A DNA stretch of 51,544 nt from Prevotellaceae bacterium (GCA_020636695.1 JACJXJ010000010.1:1-51544); one strand, 5' to 3'; positions 7,639-16,586 are shown, counted from the first letter of the stretch. The notes: generated by a model from the sequence alone, not told the origin. Numbers and translations: made by a program.

Positions 7639-7664
7639 AAGAGCCTCAATTGAGGGCTCTTTCA
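7638..7664 (+). terminator. Terminator at end of the plus-strand phage genes
   Basis: AAAGAGCCTC and GAGGGCTCTTT form a stem with one bulged G around an AATT loop, followed by T-rich sequence. It closes the plus-strand gene block immediately after the last readable stop. Confidence 0.65.
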
Positions 7665-7689
7665 TTATAAACAAAATGCCACTAAGTGA

Positions 7690-8188
7690 CTGAGTTACGC
7701 CATGTTTCCTGGAAGAAATAGCGTTTCACTCGTAACATATAAAAGCACATCTTCTCGATTATACAACAACGCACGTTCGCGGTGTTTGGGGCTCTTCCAA
7801 TCACGGTGTAAGTTCCTTAAATGTTACCCTTATATTCCAAATGTTTTACGTTGAAAACTCCGCTACACTTCTCAAATGGGCTAACTTATAACTTTCTTTT
7901 TAGCCCTGGGCTCCAATATCCGCATGGCTTTGAGCAAATCTTCACACAGCAATATTGTTCACGTAAATTGATATTAAAGCACTTTTCAAGCATCCCAATA
8001 TCAGGTCCCCAAAAAGTAAATCGTTGTCACGTTCTTAAAAGTTTAATCACATTCGCTCGATTGAGTCGGCGACCGTATAATTGACCATAATTTCGCAAGT
8101 CGTAAGCATAGCCCAATAGATACATTTCTGGCTAATAAACCATTCTGTACTCCATGTAAATCTCGGTTGATTTTATCTGTTTTTTCAT
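7690..8188 (-). pseudogene. Decayed minus-strand phage gene, unidentified
   Basis: On the minus strand a start at 8188 (MKKQIKSTEIYMEYR) is followed by pieces YDLRNYGQLYGRRLNRANVI, FTFWGPDIGMLEKCFNINL and, after breaks, DWKSPKHRERALLYNRED and VLLYVTSETLFLPGNMA. Frames change several times. The pieces are aromatic- and Arg-rich, as in a DNA-binding or replication protein, but no motif identifies it. It is transcribed away from the TGTAAC repeat cluster, which suggests early or regulatory genes here. Confidence 0.3.
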
Positions 8189-8222
8189 TGAATTGTTAAT
8201 TTTTGTTAAAATTTGGGGCACT

Positions 8223-8328
8223 TTTCAGTTGAAATTAATTGTATGCTTTTTGTATCTCTTTGTAACTTTTATGTTACAGTATTTCAGTTGTTTTAATTTG
8301 AAAGGTTACAAAAGTTGTTGGAGTTACA
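8223..8328. repeat. Operator- or iteron-like repeat cluster
   Basis: Four copies of TGTAAC/GTTACA lie at 8261-8266 (inverted relative to the others), 8273-8278, 8305-8310 and 8323-8328. The first two form an inverted repeat, and the last two share GTTACAAAA. Two copies of TTTCAGTTG lie at 8224-8232 and 8282-8290. The stretch is otherwise AT-rich and gene-free between the integrase and the minus-strand remnant. A repressor operator or replication-initiator site is plausible. Confidence 0.4.
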
Positions 8329-8408
8329 AAAAATGTACGCAAATTGAAGGCCTGTAAACACGGAGTAATAGAAAAAAGGCGTGTGATTTATGTGTCCGCC
8401 TTTCAACT

Positions 8409-9555
8409 TTAAAATTTTGGTGCTCGTTCATAAATCGTCTCAATTAATTTTGATCGACATGGTTTGCATAAATGGCAGCCACAAGTGTCCAAGCTAGAAT
8501 GTCCAGCGTGTTGCATAACCGTTAAACTATCAATACCTGATTTCAACATATTATTAATGCCGCTATCACGCAACCCGTAGAGCCGCATCTCTGTAGATTT
8601 AACTTCATTACGAATTTTTTATCCATTCTTTAGAAAACGCCGTCGCCGCAATGTTGCGCTGATGGTATGCGTGATGTACCAACAAATAATAGATTTTGGG
8701 TAAGGTTGAGCTTTAACGCCCTTAATCGTATTTCCAATTCGGGTGATAGTGCAGATATTCGTGTGGTGATTTTGGCATTTGTGCCAGGAATCTCAATGTA
8801 ATGTTCATCAAGGTGTATATATGCTCTAACTTAATCAATTTAATTTCGGACGAGAATAAGTGAGCTGTAAACAAGTTCGCAAACTATTAAGAAGTTGATT
8901 GTTTTTTGAAGATGTCTGGATAATTTGTTGGCGAACATCTGCGGTATTAGAATACGCTTTTTGTTGCTTTGTTTTGTCTTAATATGTTCAAAAGGATTTT
9001 CAGTAATGTAACACTTCTCTTGTAGCCAATTAAAAGCACAGCGAGTCATTTTTGAATTGATTGTTATAGGTCCGTGCCGATACGTTACGTTCCTTATAAA
9101 TGTAATCCATATAGCTAATCGCTGAACGCGATTAAACCTACCAGTCACAATTGATAGGTGTTTTTCTCCATCCGCGGTAAGAATCATAATGACCGATAGC
9201 TCCGCATCGTATTAGTGCGTAAATTCTTTCTTTTTCGAAGGAACCCATTCAATATAAAAGTGCGAGGGGGCAGCTTATTCTGAACTTTCTTCAAAAAAGT
9301 GATTCCAACCACTCGCCAGGTGTAAGGAATGGAATCCAAGAAGGGGAAAGTATAAGCGCGCCTCTTTTGGTTTTGAAGCGTAACAATACTACCAATACGG
9401 ATTTGTTGTCGTACTAATTGTTTTTTGAGGGTTAAAACACCAATATTCAATACGCCACCCAGCTTTATATTCTTTATAATAGGCAGGCAGTACAAAATGA
9501 CATTTTGTACGACAGAATCAGAAGAGTTGTAGTTGGGAAAATCTGAGAAAGACAT
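8409..9555 (-). pseudogene. Decayed tyrosine recombinase (phage integrase)
   Basis: On the minus strand, pieces in different frames give a typical Bacteroidetes integrase. The core-binding domain includes NWLQEKCYITENPFEHI. The first catalytic Arg region reads TYSRPKL, the beta-hairpin region IPGTNAKNHH, the box-II motif LYGLRDSGINNMLKSG, then LTVMQHAGHSSLD, and the tyrosine motif AAIYANHVDQ in a shifted frame. The end reads ERAPKF, stop at 8409. R, H-x-x-H-like and Y positions are recognisable, but shifts interrupt the frame repeatedly. The first 90 codons from 9555 do not match an integrase N terminus and may be a separate fragment. Confidence 0.8.
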
Positions 9556-9591
9556 TTTTTTTTCTGTTGAAAACTAAAGTCCCGGACGAAA

Positions 9592-9613
9592 AAATCTGTG
9601 GCAAATCTGTGGC
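9592..9613. repeat. Tandem 11-bp repeat next to the attachment site
   Basis: AAATCTGTGGC occurs twice in direct, uninterrupted tandem between the integrase remnant and the tRNA. Short direct repeats in this position commonly serve as arm-type integrase binding sites. This role is inferred. Confidence 0.5.
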
Positions 9614-9630
9614 AGTAGTGTTGAGGGGCC

Positions 9631-9670
9631 AATAACTAAAAAACTTGCATCCTTGCTTATTTTAGTTATT
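9631..9670. terminator. Inverted repeat downstream of tRNA-Ala
   Basis: AATAACTAAAA and TTTTAGTTATT form an 11-bp perfect inverted repeat around an 18-base loop, 12 bases beyond the 3' end of the tRNA. It may terminate tRNA transcription (minus strand) or be part of the recombination site. The stem is AT-rich and would be weak. Confidence 0.35.
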
Positions 9671-9682
9671 TAACTGCCTTTG

Positions 9683-9756
9683 TAGGAGATTAGGGAATCG
9701 AACCCCCGACCTTTTGACTGCCAGTCAAACGCTCTAGCCAACTGAGCTAAACCCCC
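9683..9756 (-). tRNA. tRNA-Ala (anticodon GGC), phage attachment site
   Basis: Minus-strand cloverleaf: acceptor GGGGGTT, D arm GCTC/GAGC, anticodon stem TTTGA/TCAAA around loop CTGGCAG (anticodon GGC, alanine), T loop TTCGATT. The 3' half pairs imperfectly. With standard arm lengths there is a G-A mismatch at 49-65 and a T-T mismatch at 6-67, and a one-base slip would restore pairing including the Ala-type G3-U70. CCA is not encoded. The phage element abuts its 3' end, so the 3' part may come from the element. Confidence 0.75.
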
Positions 9757-9766
9757 AAAGTCGGTG

Positions 9767-9796
9767 CAAAGATAGCTAAAAAAATAAACCGAACAA
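9767..9796 (-). promoter_or_regulatory. Promoter of tRNA-Ala
   Basis: Minus-strand -7 box TATCTTTG (9767-9774) with TTG at 9794-9796, a 19-bp spacer, matching the Bacteroidetes consensus. It is 10 bases from the tRNA 5' end. Confidence 0.65.
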
Positions 9797-9835
9797 GCGG
9801 TCGCCTCAAAATGTTGATAAAACGCTTCAAGTTGG

Positions 9836-9867
9836 TTGTGTTTACTGCACACAATTGCTTATCTTTG
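9836..9867 (+). promoter_or_regulatory. priA: Promoter of priA
   Basis: TTG at 9836-9838, a 21-bp spacer and a TATCTTTG -7 box at 9860-9867. The box lies over the upstream TTG codon at 9855, so translation must start later, at the ATG at 9888. Confidence 0.65.
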
Positions 9868-9887
9868 CACACCTAAACCCATTGCGT

Positions 9888-12329
9888 ATGACTTTTGCCG
9901 ACATTATATTGCCATTTCCGCTCGCACAAACGTACACCTACGCTGTGCCCGACGAGTGGGAACACACGTTGGTGGCGGGCATGCGCGTGATTGTGCCGTT
10001 TCGTGGGCGTCGTTTCTACACAGGCATTGTGTTGGCTGTTCATCAGCAAGCACCCGACGTGGCGGTGGTGAAAGAAATTACCGCTTTGCTCGACGAACAG
10101 CCCGTGTTGCGTCCCGTGCAGTTGCAGTTTTGGCAATGGATTTCGTCGTATTACCGTGCCTTTTTGGGCGATGTGTACAAAGCCGCATTGCCAGCGGGTT
10201 TGAAACTCGAAAGTGAAACTATGGTAGAGTGGTGCGCTTCCGAAGAGGCGGCGACCGATTTGTCGGATAAAGAACAGCGCGTGTGCCAATTGTTGGTGGA
10301 TAAACAGCCCCACGCCATTGCCGAAATCAATAAAGTGCTCGATGGTAAAGATGCATTTCCGCTCGTTAAACGGTTGTTGACACGTGGCATGGTGCAACTC
10401 ACCGAAGAGGTGCAGCAAACCTATCGTCCAAAAACGGAAGTGACCATTGCTTTGTCGGCAGCGTATCAAACGCCCGAACAACGCGTGGCGTTACAGCAAA
10501 CAAAATTGAGTGCCAAACAACGTCAGTTGCTCGACGTTTTTCTCGAATTGTCGGCAGAAGGTATGCCTTCGGTGTCGCGTAAAACGTTGCTCGAAGCATC
10601 CGGCTGTACATCGGCCATTTGTAAAGCGTTGGTCGATAAAGGCATTTTTGAGCTACAAGCACAAACCGTGTCGCGTTTGGCGGTGGTGGATTCCTCGGAA
10701 TCAGTTCTAAAACCGTTAACTGCTGCTCAAACTACGGCTTACGAAGCTATTTGTGCACAATTCAACGAAAAACAAACGGTGTTGTTGCATGGTGCTACGG
10801 CAAGCGGTAAAACCGAAATTTACAGCCATTTAATAGCGGATACGCTGGAACGTGGCGAACAGGTGCTTTATTTAGTACCTGAAATTGCGCTTACTACGCA
10901 GCTAACCGACCGTTTACGTCGTGCATTTGGTGCGCGTTTAGGCGTTTATCATTCGCGTTTTTCGGATGCTGAACGGGTTGAAATTTGGAATAATTTGCTC
11001 CAGGGCGACGGTTATCAAGTGGTGATTGGTGCGCGTTCAGCACTCTTTTTGCCATTCGAAAAATTGGGTTTAGTCATTGTCGACGAAGAGCACGATACAT
11101 CATACAAACAAACCGATTCGGCTCCACGTTATCAGGCACGTAATGCGGCTGTGGTGTTGGCGTCGTTGCATGGTGCCAAAGTAATTTTAGGAAGTGCCAC
11201 GCCAGCTATCGAAAGTTATAGCAATGCGCTCACGGGGAAATTTGGATTGGTGGAATTACCAACGCGTTATGCCGATATCGAAAAACCACGTATCATTACG
11301 GTGGATTTAACCGAAGCCTATCGCAAGAAGCAGATGACAGGTCATTTGTCCGACACGCTCATAGAGCAGATGCGCGAAACGTTGGCTGCTGGCGAGCAAG
11401 TGATTTTATTCCAAAATCGCCGTGGATTTGCGCCTTATGTGTCGTGTAAAGCGTGTGGTTGGGTGCCACGTTGCAAACATTGCGATGTGAGTTTAACCTA
11501 TCACAAAGCCTTCAATAAATTGACGTGTCATTATTGTGGTTACACCGAAACGTTGTCCGATCTCTGTCCTGATTGTCACCAACCAACGATCGAAACACAT
11601 GGATTTGGCACGGAGCAAATAGAAAAAGAGGTGGCGGAACTGTTCCCCACACAGCGTGTGGCACGCATGGATTTGGATACTACACGGAGTAAACAGTCGT
11701 TCGCCCGCATTATCGAAGCATTCGAAAGTCGTTCAGTCGATATTTTAGTTGGTACGCAAATGGTGACCAAAGGCTTGGATTTTGAACATGCTGGTTTGGT
11801 GGGCATTTTGAACGCCGATAATTTACTCTATTATCCCGATTTTAGAGCGCACGAACGTGCTTTTCAACTGTTGTTGCAAGTGAGCGGACGAGCTGGCAGA
11901 CAGCACAAACAAGGTGTGGTGGTGTTACAAACATCGTCGCCCGAACATCCAGTGATTCAACAAGTATTAGCAGGCGATTATCGCGCGTTTTTCGACAAAG
12001 AGATGACCGAACGCGAACTGTTTAACTATCCACCTTACTGTCGATTAATTCAAATCATACTCAAACACCGCGATGCTCAAGTGCTCAATAGAGCCGCCAA
12101 TCAGTTGGCGCATTCGTTGCGTCATACGTTTTCGCAACGTGTGTTAGGACCTGATAGTCCAGCGATTTCGCGCGTTCAAAATCTCTTTATTAAACATATT
12201 TTGCTCAAAATAGAGGTCGCCATATCACCCGAACAAACTAAGGAATTAGTGGATAAACTGGCTGCTGAATTGATGCAAAAACCTGAATTTAAGTCACTTT
12301 TAGTCACGTTGGATGTCGACCCGATGTAA
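9888..12329 (+). CDS. priA: Primosomal protein N' (replication restart helicase)
   Basis: PriA (813 residues) reloads the replicative helicase at stalled forks as a 3'-5' DNA helicase. An N-terminal DNA-binding domain begins MTFADIILPFPLAQTYTYAV. The Walker A motif GATASGKTE lies near residue 302, the DEEH box (VIVDEEHDTSYKQ) near 397, and the family's zinc-binding Cys cluster at about 519-563 (CKACGWVPRCKHC ... CHYCGY ... CPDCH). Helicase motif QVSGRAGR is present in the second RecA-like domain. Length is normal. The start was moved from TTG 9855 to ATG 9888 because the promoter box overlaps the earlier codon and the protein then begins at the conserved region. Confidence 0.95.
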   Translation: MTFADIILPFPLAQTYTYAVPDEWEHTLVAGMRVIVPFRGRRFYTGIVLAVHQQAPDVAVVKEITALLDEQPVLRPVQLQFWQWISSYYRAFLGDVYKAALPAGLKLESETMVEWCASEEAATDLSDKEQRVCQLLVDKQPHAIAEINKVLDGKDAFPLVKRLLTRGMVQLTEEVQQTYRPKTEVTIALSAAYQTPEQRVALQQTKLSAKQRQLLDVFLELSAEGMPSVSRKTLLEASGCTSAICKALVDKGIFELQAQTVSRLAVVDSSESVLKPLTAAQTTAYEAICAQFNEKQTVLLHGATASGKTEIYSHLIADTLERGEQVLYLVPEIALTTQLTDRLRRAFGARLGVYHSRFSDAERVEIWNNLLQGDGYQVVIGARSALFLPFEKLGLVIVDEEHDTSYKQTDSAPRYQARNAAVVLASLHGAKVILGSATPAIESYSNALTGKFGLVELPTRYADIEKPRIITVDLTEAYRKKQMTGHLSDTLIEQMRETLAAGEQVILFQNRRGFAPYVSCKACGWVPRCKHCDVSLTYHKAFNKLTCHYCGYTETLSDLCPDCHQPTIETHGFGTEQIEKEVAELFPTQRVARMDLDTTRSKQSFARIIEAFESRSVDILVGTQMVTKGLDFEHAGLVGILNADNLLYYPDFRAHERAFQLLLQVSGRAGRQHKQGVVVLQTSSPEHPVIQQVLAGDYRAFFDKEMTERELFNYPPYCRLIQIILKHRDAQVLNRAANQLAHSLRHTFSQRVLGPDSPAISRVQNLFIKHILLKIEVAISPEQTKELVDKLAAELMQKPEFKSLLVTLDVDPM

Positions 12330-12389
12330 GTAGATGAAAAGCCGACAGATATTTTTTACAAAAAGTGATGCAACTAATATATTTTTTTG

Positions 12390-12397
12390 TACCTTTG
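12390..12397 (+). promoter_or_regulatory. -7 box before tRNA-Leu
   Basis: TACCTTTG followed by C, 16 bases before the tRNA 5' end. No clear TTG element is seen upstream. Confidence 0.5.
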
Positions 12398-12413
12398 CAT
12401 CCGAATTGAACAG

Positions 12414-12495
12414 GCGGCATTGGCGTAATTGGTAGCCGCGCCAGACTTAGGATCTGGTGACGAGAGTCGTGGGGGTTCGAGTCCCTTATGCCGCA
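12414..12495 (+). tRNA. tRNA-Leu (anticodon TAG)
   Basis: Class II cloverleaf: acceptor GCGGCAT paired with ATGCCGC, anticodon stem CCAGA/TCTGG around CTTAGGA giving anticodon TAG (reads CTA/CTG), a long variable arm (TGACGAGAGTCGT) and T arm with GTTCGAGTC. Discriminator A. Located between priA and glyS. Confidence 0.9.
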
Positions 12496-12572
12496 CAAAA
12501 CATGTTTAAAGCGTTGAGAATTGATTTACAACATTGATTTTCAGCGCTTTTTGGCAAAATAAAAATCGAATT

Positions 12573-14120
12573 ATGGCTTCACAAGAAGATGTTTTCAAAA
12601 AACTAGTAGCTCATTGCAAAGAGTACGGTTTTGTATTCCCTTCCAGCGAAATTTATGATGGACTTGGTGCTGTGTATGATTACGGTCAAAACGGCGTAGA
12701 GCTCAAAAATAATATCAAAAAATATTGGTGGGACAGTATGGTGTTGTTGCATGAAAATGTAGTGGGTATTGATGCCGCTATTTTTATGCATCCAACCACT
12801 TGGAAAGCGTCTGGTCACGTCGATGCCTTCAACGATCCGTTGATTGACAATAAAGATAGCAAAAAACGCTACCGTGCCGATGTGCTTATCGAAGACCAAT
12901 TGGCCAAATACGACGATAAAATAGCAAAAGAAGTAGAAAAGGCAGCCAAGAAATTTGGCGACACCTTTGATGCTGAGTTATATAAAACTACCAATCCACG
13001 TGTACTCGAAAACGTCACTAAACGTGAAGCATTGCACACACGTTTTGCTAAAGCGTTGAACGATGGCAATTTGGACGAGCTCAAACAAATCATCATCGAT
13101 GAAGAAATTGTGTGTCCAATTAGTGGAACCAAAAACTGGACCGATGTACGTCAATTCAATTTGATGTTCTCTACCGAAATGGGTTCAACTGCCGAAGGTG
13201 CTATGAAATTGTATTTGCGTCCTGAAACCGCTCAAGGTATTTTTGTCAATTACCTGAACGTACAAAAAACAGGTCGTATGAAAATCCCATTTGGTATCGC
13301 ACAAATTGGTAAAGCTTTCCGTAACGAGATTGTGGCTCGTCAATTCATTTTCCGTATGCGCGAATTTGAACAGATGGAGATGCAATTTTTTGTGCGTCCA
13401 GGCGAAGAGATGCAGTGGTTTGAACATTGGAAATCGTTCCGTTTACGTTGGCACAAAGCGCTTGGTTTAGGCGATCAAAAATACCGTTTCCACGATCACG
13501 ATAAATTGGCTCATTATGCGAATGCAGCTACCGATATTGAATTTGAAATGCCATTTGGTTTCAAAGAAGTAGAAGGTATTCACTCGCGTACCGATTTCGA
13601 TTTAAGCCAACACGAAAAATTTTCTGGAAAAAATATCAAATATTTTGATCCTGAAACCAACCAATCATACACACCTTATGTCATTGAAACGTCCATTGGT
13701 GTCGATCGTATGTTCTTGTCGATTATGTCGGCAGCTTATTGCGAAGAGACTTTGGAAAATGGCGAAATGCGTGTGGTGATGAAATTGCCTCAAGTTTTGG
13801 CTCCTATCAAAGCATGTATCATGCCGTTGATTAAAAAAGATGGTTTGCCAGAAAAAGCGCGTGAAATTATGAATGCGTTGAAGTTCGACTTCAAATGTGC
13901 GTACGACGAAAAAGATTCTATCGGAAAACGTTACCGTCGACAAGATGCGATTGGTACACCATTCTGTATTACCGTCGATCACGACACCTTGACAGATAAC
14001 TGCGTAACAGTTCGCTACCGCGATACGATGCAGCAAGAGCGTGTTTCTATTGATTCACTTCATCACCTAATAGGGGATGCTGTTAATATGAAAAATTTAT
14101 TTAAACAAATCGTTAATTAA
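12573..14120 (+). CDS. glyS: Glycyl-tRNA synthetase (homodimeric class II)
   Basis: Attaches glycine to tRNA-Gly. The 515-residue protein starts at MASQEDVFKKLVAHCKEYGF, the conserved beginning of the alpha2-type enzyme; the open frame extends 13 codons further upstream but without family similarity. Class II features are RPETAQGIFVNY near residue 216, motif 2 (GKAFRNEIVARQFIFRMREF) near 247 and motif 3 with GVDRMFLSIM near 390. A C-terminal anticodon-binding domain begins near 410 (LAPIKACIMPL). Length is normal for the bacterial/eukaryotic-like single-chain form. An intrinsic terminator follows. Confidence 0.94.
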   Translation: MASQEDVFKKLVAHCKEYGFVFPSSEIYDGLGAVYDYGQNGVELKNNIKKYWWDSMVLLHENVVGIDAAIFMHPTTWKASGHVDAFNDPLIDNKDSKKRYRADVLIEDQLAKYDDKIAKEVEKAAKKFGDTFDAELYKTTNPRVLENVTKREALHTRFAKALNDGNLDELKQIIIDEEIVCPISGTKNWTDVRQFNLMFSTEMGSTAEGAMKLYLRPETAQGIFVNYLNVQKTGRMKIPFGIAQIGKAFRNEIVARQFIFRMREFEQMEMQFFVRPGEEMQWFEHWKSFRLRWHKALGLGDQKYRFHDHDKLAHYANAATDIEFEMPFGFKEVEGIHSRTDFDLSQHEKFSGKNIKYFDPETNQSYTPYVIETSIGVDRMFLSIMSAAYCEETLENGEMRVVMKLPQVLAPIKACIMPLIKKDGLPEKAREIMNALKFDFKCAYDEKDSIGKRYRRQDAIGTPFCITVDHDTLTDNCVTVRYRDTMQQERVSIDSLHHLIGDAVNMKNLFKQIVN

Positions 14121-14127
14121 ATTTGTT

Positions 14128-14161
14128 AGAGCTATTGATTTTTATCAATGGCTCTTTTTTT
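14128..14161 (+). terminator. Intrinsic terminator after glyS
   Basis: A 12-bp stem AGAGCTATTGAT / ATCAATGGCTCT (two G-T pairs) with a four-T loop, followed by seven T. Confidence 0.85.
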
Positions 14162-14196
14162 GTTTTGAAATAAATAAACTTCTAAATGATATAATT

Positions 14197-14862
14197 ATGA
14201 AAATGACCGTGAACCATTTGTCGGAAAACAATTCGTTACTGAATCAGTTTTTGAAAGAAATTCGCTCGGTTGACATCCAACACGATTCAATGCGTTTTCG
14301 TCGCAACATTGAACGCATCGGCGAAGTGATGGCGTACGAAATTAGCAAATCGCTTGCTTATGAAACCGAACAGGTAAAAACACCTCTTGGCATAGCTCCA
14401 ACCAATGTCACTTCCGAAAAATTGGTAGTAGCTTCTATCCTACGCGCTGGTTTGCCATTTCACACGGGTATGCTCAATTATTTGGATAAAGCAGAAAATG
14501 CCTTTGTGTCGGCTTATCGTGAATATGTAGATGATACACACGAAAAATTTGATGTACATGTGGAATATATTGCTTCGCCAAATATCGAGGGAAAAACCTT
14601 GTTGTTGTGCGACCCCATGTTAGCCACGGGTGGTTCTATGGAATTATCGTACGAAGCCCTCAAAAGTAAAGGGATTCCGGCGCATATTCACATTGCGTGT
14701 GTTATCGCTAGTCAACGTGCCATTGACCATATTATCAAAATATTCCCAGCTGAAAAAACCACTATTTGGGTGGCAGCCATTGATCCAATTTTGAACGAAC
14801 ATTCTTACATCGTTCCAGGGTTAGGCGATGCTGGCGATTTGGCTTATGGACAAAAACTCTAA
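14197..14862 (+). CDS. upp: Uracil phosphoribosyltransferase
   Basis: Converts uracil and PRPP to UMP in pyrimidine salvage, in the cytosol. The 221-residue protein shows the PRPP-binding loop DPMLATGGS near residue 147, the uracil-binding C-terminal motif GLGDAGDLAYG (about 208-218) and the LVVASILRAGLPF stretch near 78. All match the family. It stands alone, flanked by the glyS terminator and by a hairpin shared with the convergent ligase gene. Confidence 0.92.
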   Translation: MKMTVNHLSENNSLLNQFLKEIRSVDIQHDSMRFRRNIERIGEVMAYEISKSLAYETEQVKTPLGIAPTNVTSEKLVVASILRAGLPFHTGMLNYLDKAENAFVSAYREYVDDTHEKFDVHVEYIASPNIEGKTLLLCDPMLATGGSMELSYEALKSKGIPAHIHIACVIASQRAIDHIIKIFPAEKTTIWVAAIDPILNEHSYIVPGLGDAGDLAYGQKL

Positions 14863-14882
14863 ACAGAGTTTTACTGACAAGT

Positions 14883-14917
14883 AAAAAGCGAGTACAAATT
14901 CATTGTACTCGCTTTTT
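14883..14917. terminator. Bidirectional terminator between upp and the acyl-CoA ligase
   Basis: A 15-bp perfect stem AAAAAGCGAGTACAA / TTGTACTCGCTTTTT around ATTCA, with A and T tracts that can serve both converging genes. Confidence 0.85.
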
Positions 14918-14920
14918 GCA

Positions 14921-16576
14921 TTATATGATTTCTACACCGTCTTTTTGTAGAAGTTCTAATCCAATGTCTTTTAACTTGAACTTTTGGATTTTTCCACTAC
15001 CAGTGAGTGGAAAATGCTCCACAAAAAAGACGTATTTTGGTACTTTGTGGCGCGCAATTTTACCTTTGCAAAATAGTTGGATTTCACTTGGTAGAATTTC
15101 TTGATTTTCTTTCAAAATGATGAAAACGCCAATTTCTTCGCCATATTTAGGCGATGGAATGCCAGCTACTTGTACATCTTTAACGGCTGGATGTTTGTAT
15201 AAAAATTCTTCGATTTCGCGTGGGTAAATATTCTCACCACCACGAATAATCATATCTTTGATACGTCCTGTGATGTGATAACAACCGTTATTGTCGCGTA
15301 TGCCTAAATCACCAGAGTGTAGCCAACCATCTGTATCGATGGCTTCTTTGGTGGCTTGTTCATCTTTATAGTAACCTTTCATAATCAAGTAACCGCGGCA
15401 GCATACTTCGCCTTGTTCGTTGTCGGCACAGAGTTCGCCTGTTTCTGGATTGATAATGGCGACTTCGGTAAATGGATATGGTTTTCCTACCGTAGTACAA
15501 CGTGTTTCAAAATCATCTTCCAACGTAGTATGCGTCATGCCAGGCGAACTTTCTGTCAATCCGTACACGCTGGTAATATGTGTGATATGCATCTCTTGCG
15601 TTACGCGGCGCATCAAATCGATTGGACAAAGTGCTCCAGCCATAATACCGGTGCGTAGCGATGTTAAATCAAAAAGTTTGAACATCGGGTGGTTGAGTTC
15701 CGCAATAAACATGGTGGGAACGCCATAAAGGGCAGTGCAGCGTTCTTGGTGTACAGCAGCTAACACACGTAACGGGTCAAAACGTTCAACAATAACCATT
15801 GTGCAGCCATGTGTTAAGCAATTCATCGTGGCCAACACAATGCCGAAGCAGTGAAATAAAGGCACGCAGCAACAGAGTTTATCGGCGGCGGTAAAACCCA
15901 TGCCTTCGCCTGTGAAATAACCATTGTTGGCAATGTTGTGGTGAGAGAGCATAACGCCTTTTGGGAAACCGGTTGTGCCTGATGTGTATTGCATATTCAC
16001 CACGTCGTGGCAATTAAATTGCGCACGCAACTCTTGAAGAAGTGTTGGACGTTGGTCGTTCAAACCGAGCAGCAATAATTCGGCGGTATTGTACATACCA
16101 CGGTATTTTTCTTGACCTACGAAGACCACATTTTTAAGAAATGGAAAGTGGTCGCTTTTAATTTCACCACGTGGCTGTGTTTTGAGTTCGGGTAACATTT
16201 CGTAGGTCATGTCTACATAGTTGCCATCAAAAACACCTTCGGTGATACACAGTGTGTGTATGTCGGCATGTTTTACAACAAATTCTAGTTCGTGTTGCTT
16301 GTAACTGGTATTTACGGTAACCATGACAGCACCAATTTTGGCTGTGGCAAATAGAAAGGTGAACCAATCGGGTACGTTGGTTGCCCAAATGCCTACGTGC
16401 GTTCCAGTGGTGACCCCGAGCGCAACTAAGCCTTTAGCCATGGCGTCCACGCGTTCGTTGAATTGTTTGTACGAAAAACGTAAATTACGATCAGGATAAA
16501 CAATGAATTCGTGTTCGGGCGTAGTTATAGCCCACTGCTCTAGGTAATCGCCTAGAGTTTTGTCAGATAATTCCAT
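14921..16576 (-). CDS. Acyl-CoA synthetase (AMP-forming)
   Basis: A 551-residue ANL-family enzyme that activates a carboxylic acid, probably a fatty acid, through an acyl-adenylate. Phosphate-binding motif YTSGTTGFPKG lies at residues 197-207, the A5-like YGLTESSPG near 340, the ATP-binding HSGDLG near 420, the hinge region DMIIRGGENIYPREIEE near 440, and the catalytic Lys region TGSGKIQKFKL near 531. No transit or membrane segment. It is 10 bases downstream of an XRE-cupin regulator in the same direction, a likely two-gene operon controlled by that regulator. Substrate chain length cannot be read from sequence. Confidence 0.85.
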   Translation of the reverse strand: MELSDKTLGDYLEQWAITTPEHEFIVYPDRNLRFSYKQFNERVDAMAKGLVALGVTTGTHVGIWATNVPDWFTFLFATAKIGAVMVTVNTSYKQHELEFVVKHADIHTLCITEGVFDGNYVDMTYEMLPELKTQPRGEIKSDHFPFLKNVVFVGQEKYRGMYNTAELLLLGLNDQRPTLLQELRAQFNCHDVVNMQYTSGTTGFPKGVMLSHHNIANNGYFTGEGMGFTAADKLCCCVPLFHCFGIVLATMNCLTHGCTMVIVERFDPLRVLAAVHQERCTALYGVPTMFIAELNHPMFKLFDLTSLRTGIMAGALCPIDLMRRVTQEMHITHITSVYGLTESSPGMTHTTLEDDFETRCTTVGKPYPFTEVAIINPETGELCADNEQGEVCCRGYLIMKGYYKDEQATKEAIDTDGWLHSGDLGIRDNNGCYHITGRIKDMIIRGGENIYPREIEEFLYKHPAVKDVQVAGIPSPKYGEEIGVFIILKENQEILPSEIQLFCKGKIARHKVPKYVFFVEHFPLTGSGKIQKFKLKDIGLELLQKDGVEII

Positions 16577-16586
16577 AATTTGCGTA

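Noticed and set aside
7821..8084. Plus-strand open frame of 87 codons
   Set aside because: It lies opposite a better-supported minus-strand remnant and has no context or recognisable features.
8160..8345. CRISPR array suggested by the repeated GTTACA motif
   Set aside because: Repeats are only six to nine bases with irregular spacing.
3455..9555. Programmed frameshifting as an explanation for the split phage genes
   Set aside because: Breaks are numerous, occur without slippery sequences and are mixed with in-frame stops, which fits decay.
9670..9852. Open frame of 60 codons on the minus strand reading GGLAQLARAFDWQSKGRGFDS
   Set aside because: It is the translated tRNA-Ala gene, a well-known false ORF type.
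9855..9887. TTG start for priA giving 11 extra residues
   Set aside because: The TATCTTTG promoter box (9860-9867) covers this codon, and the conserved protein begins at ATG 9888.
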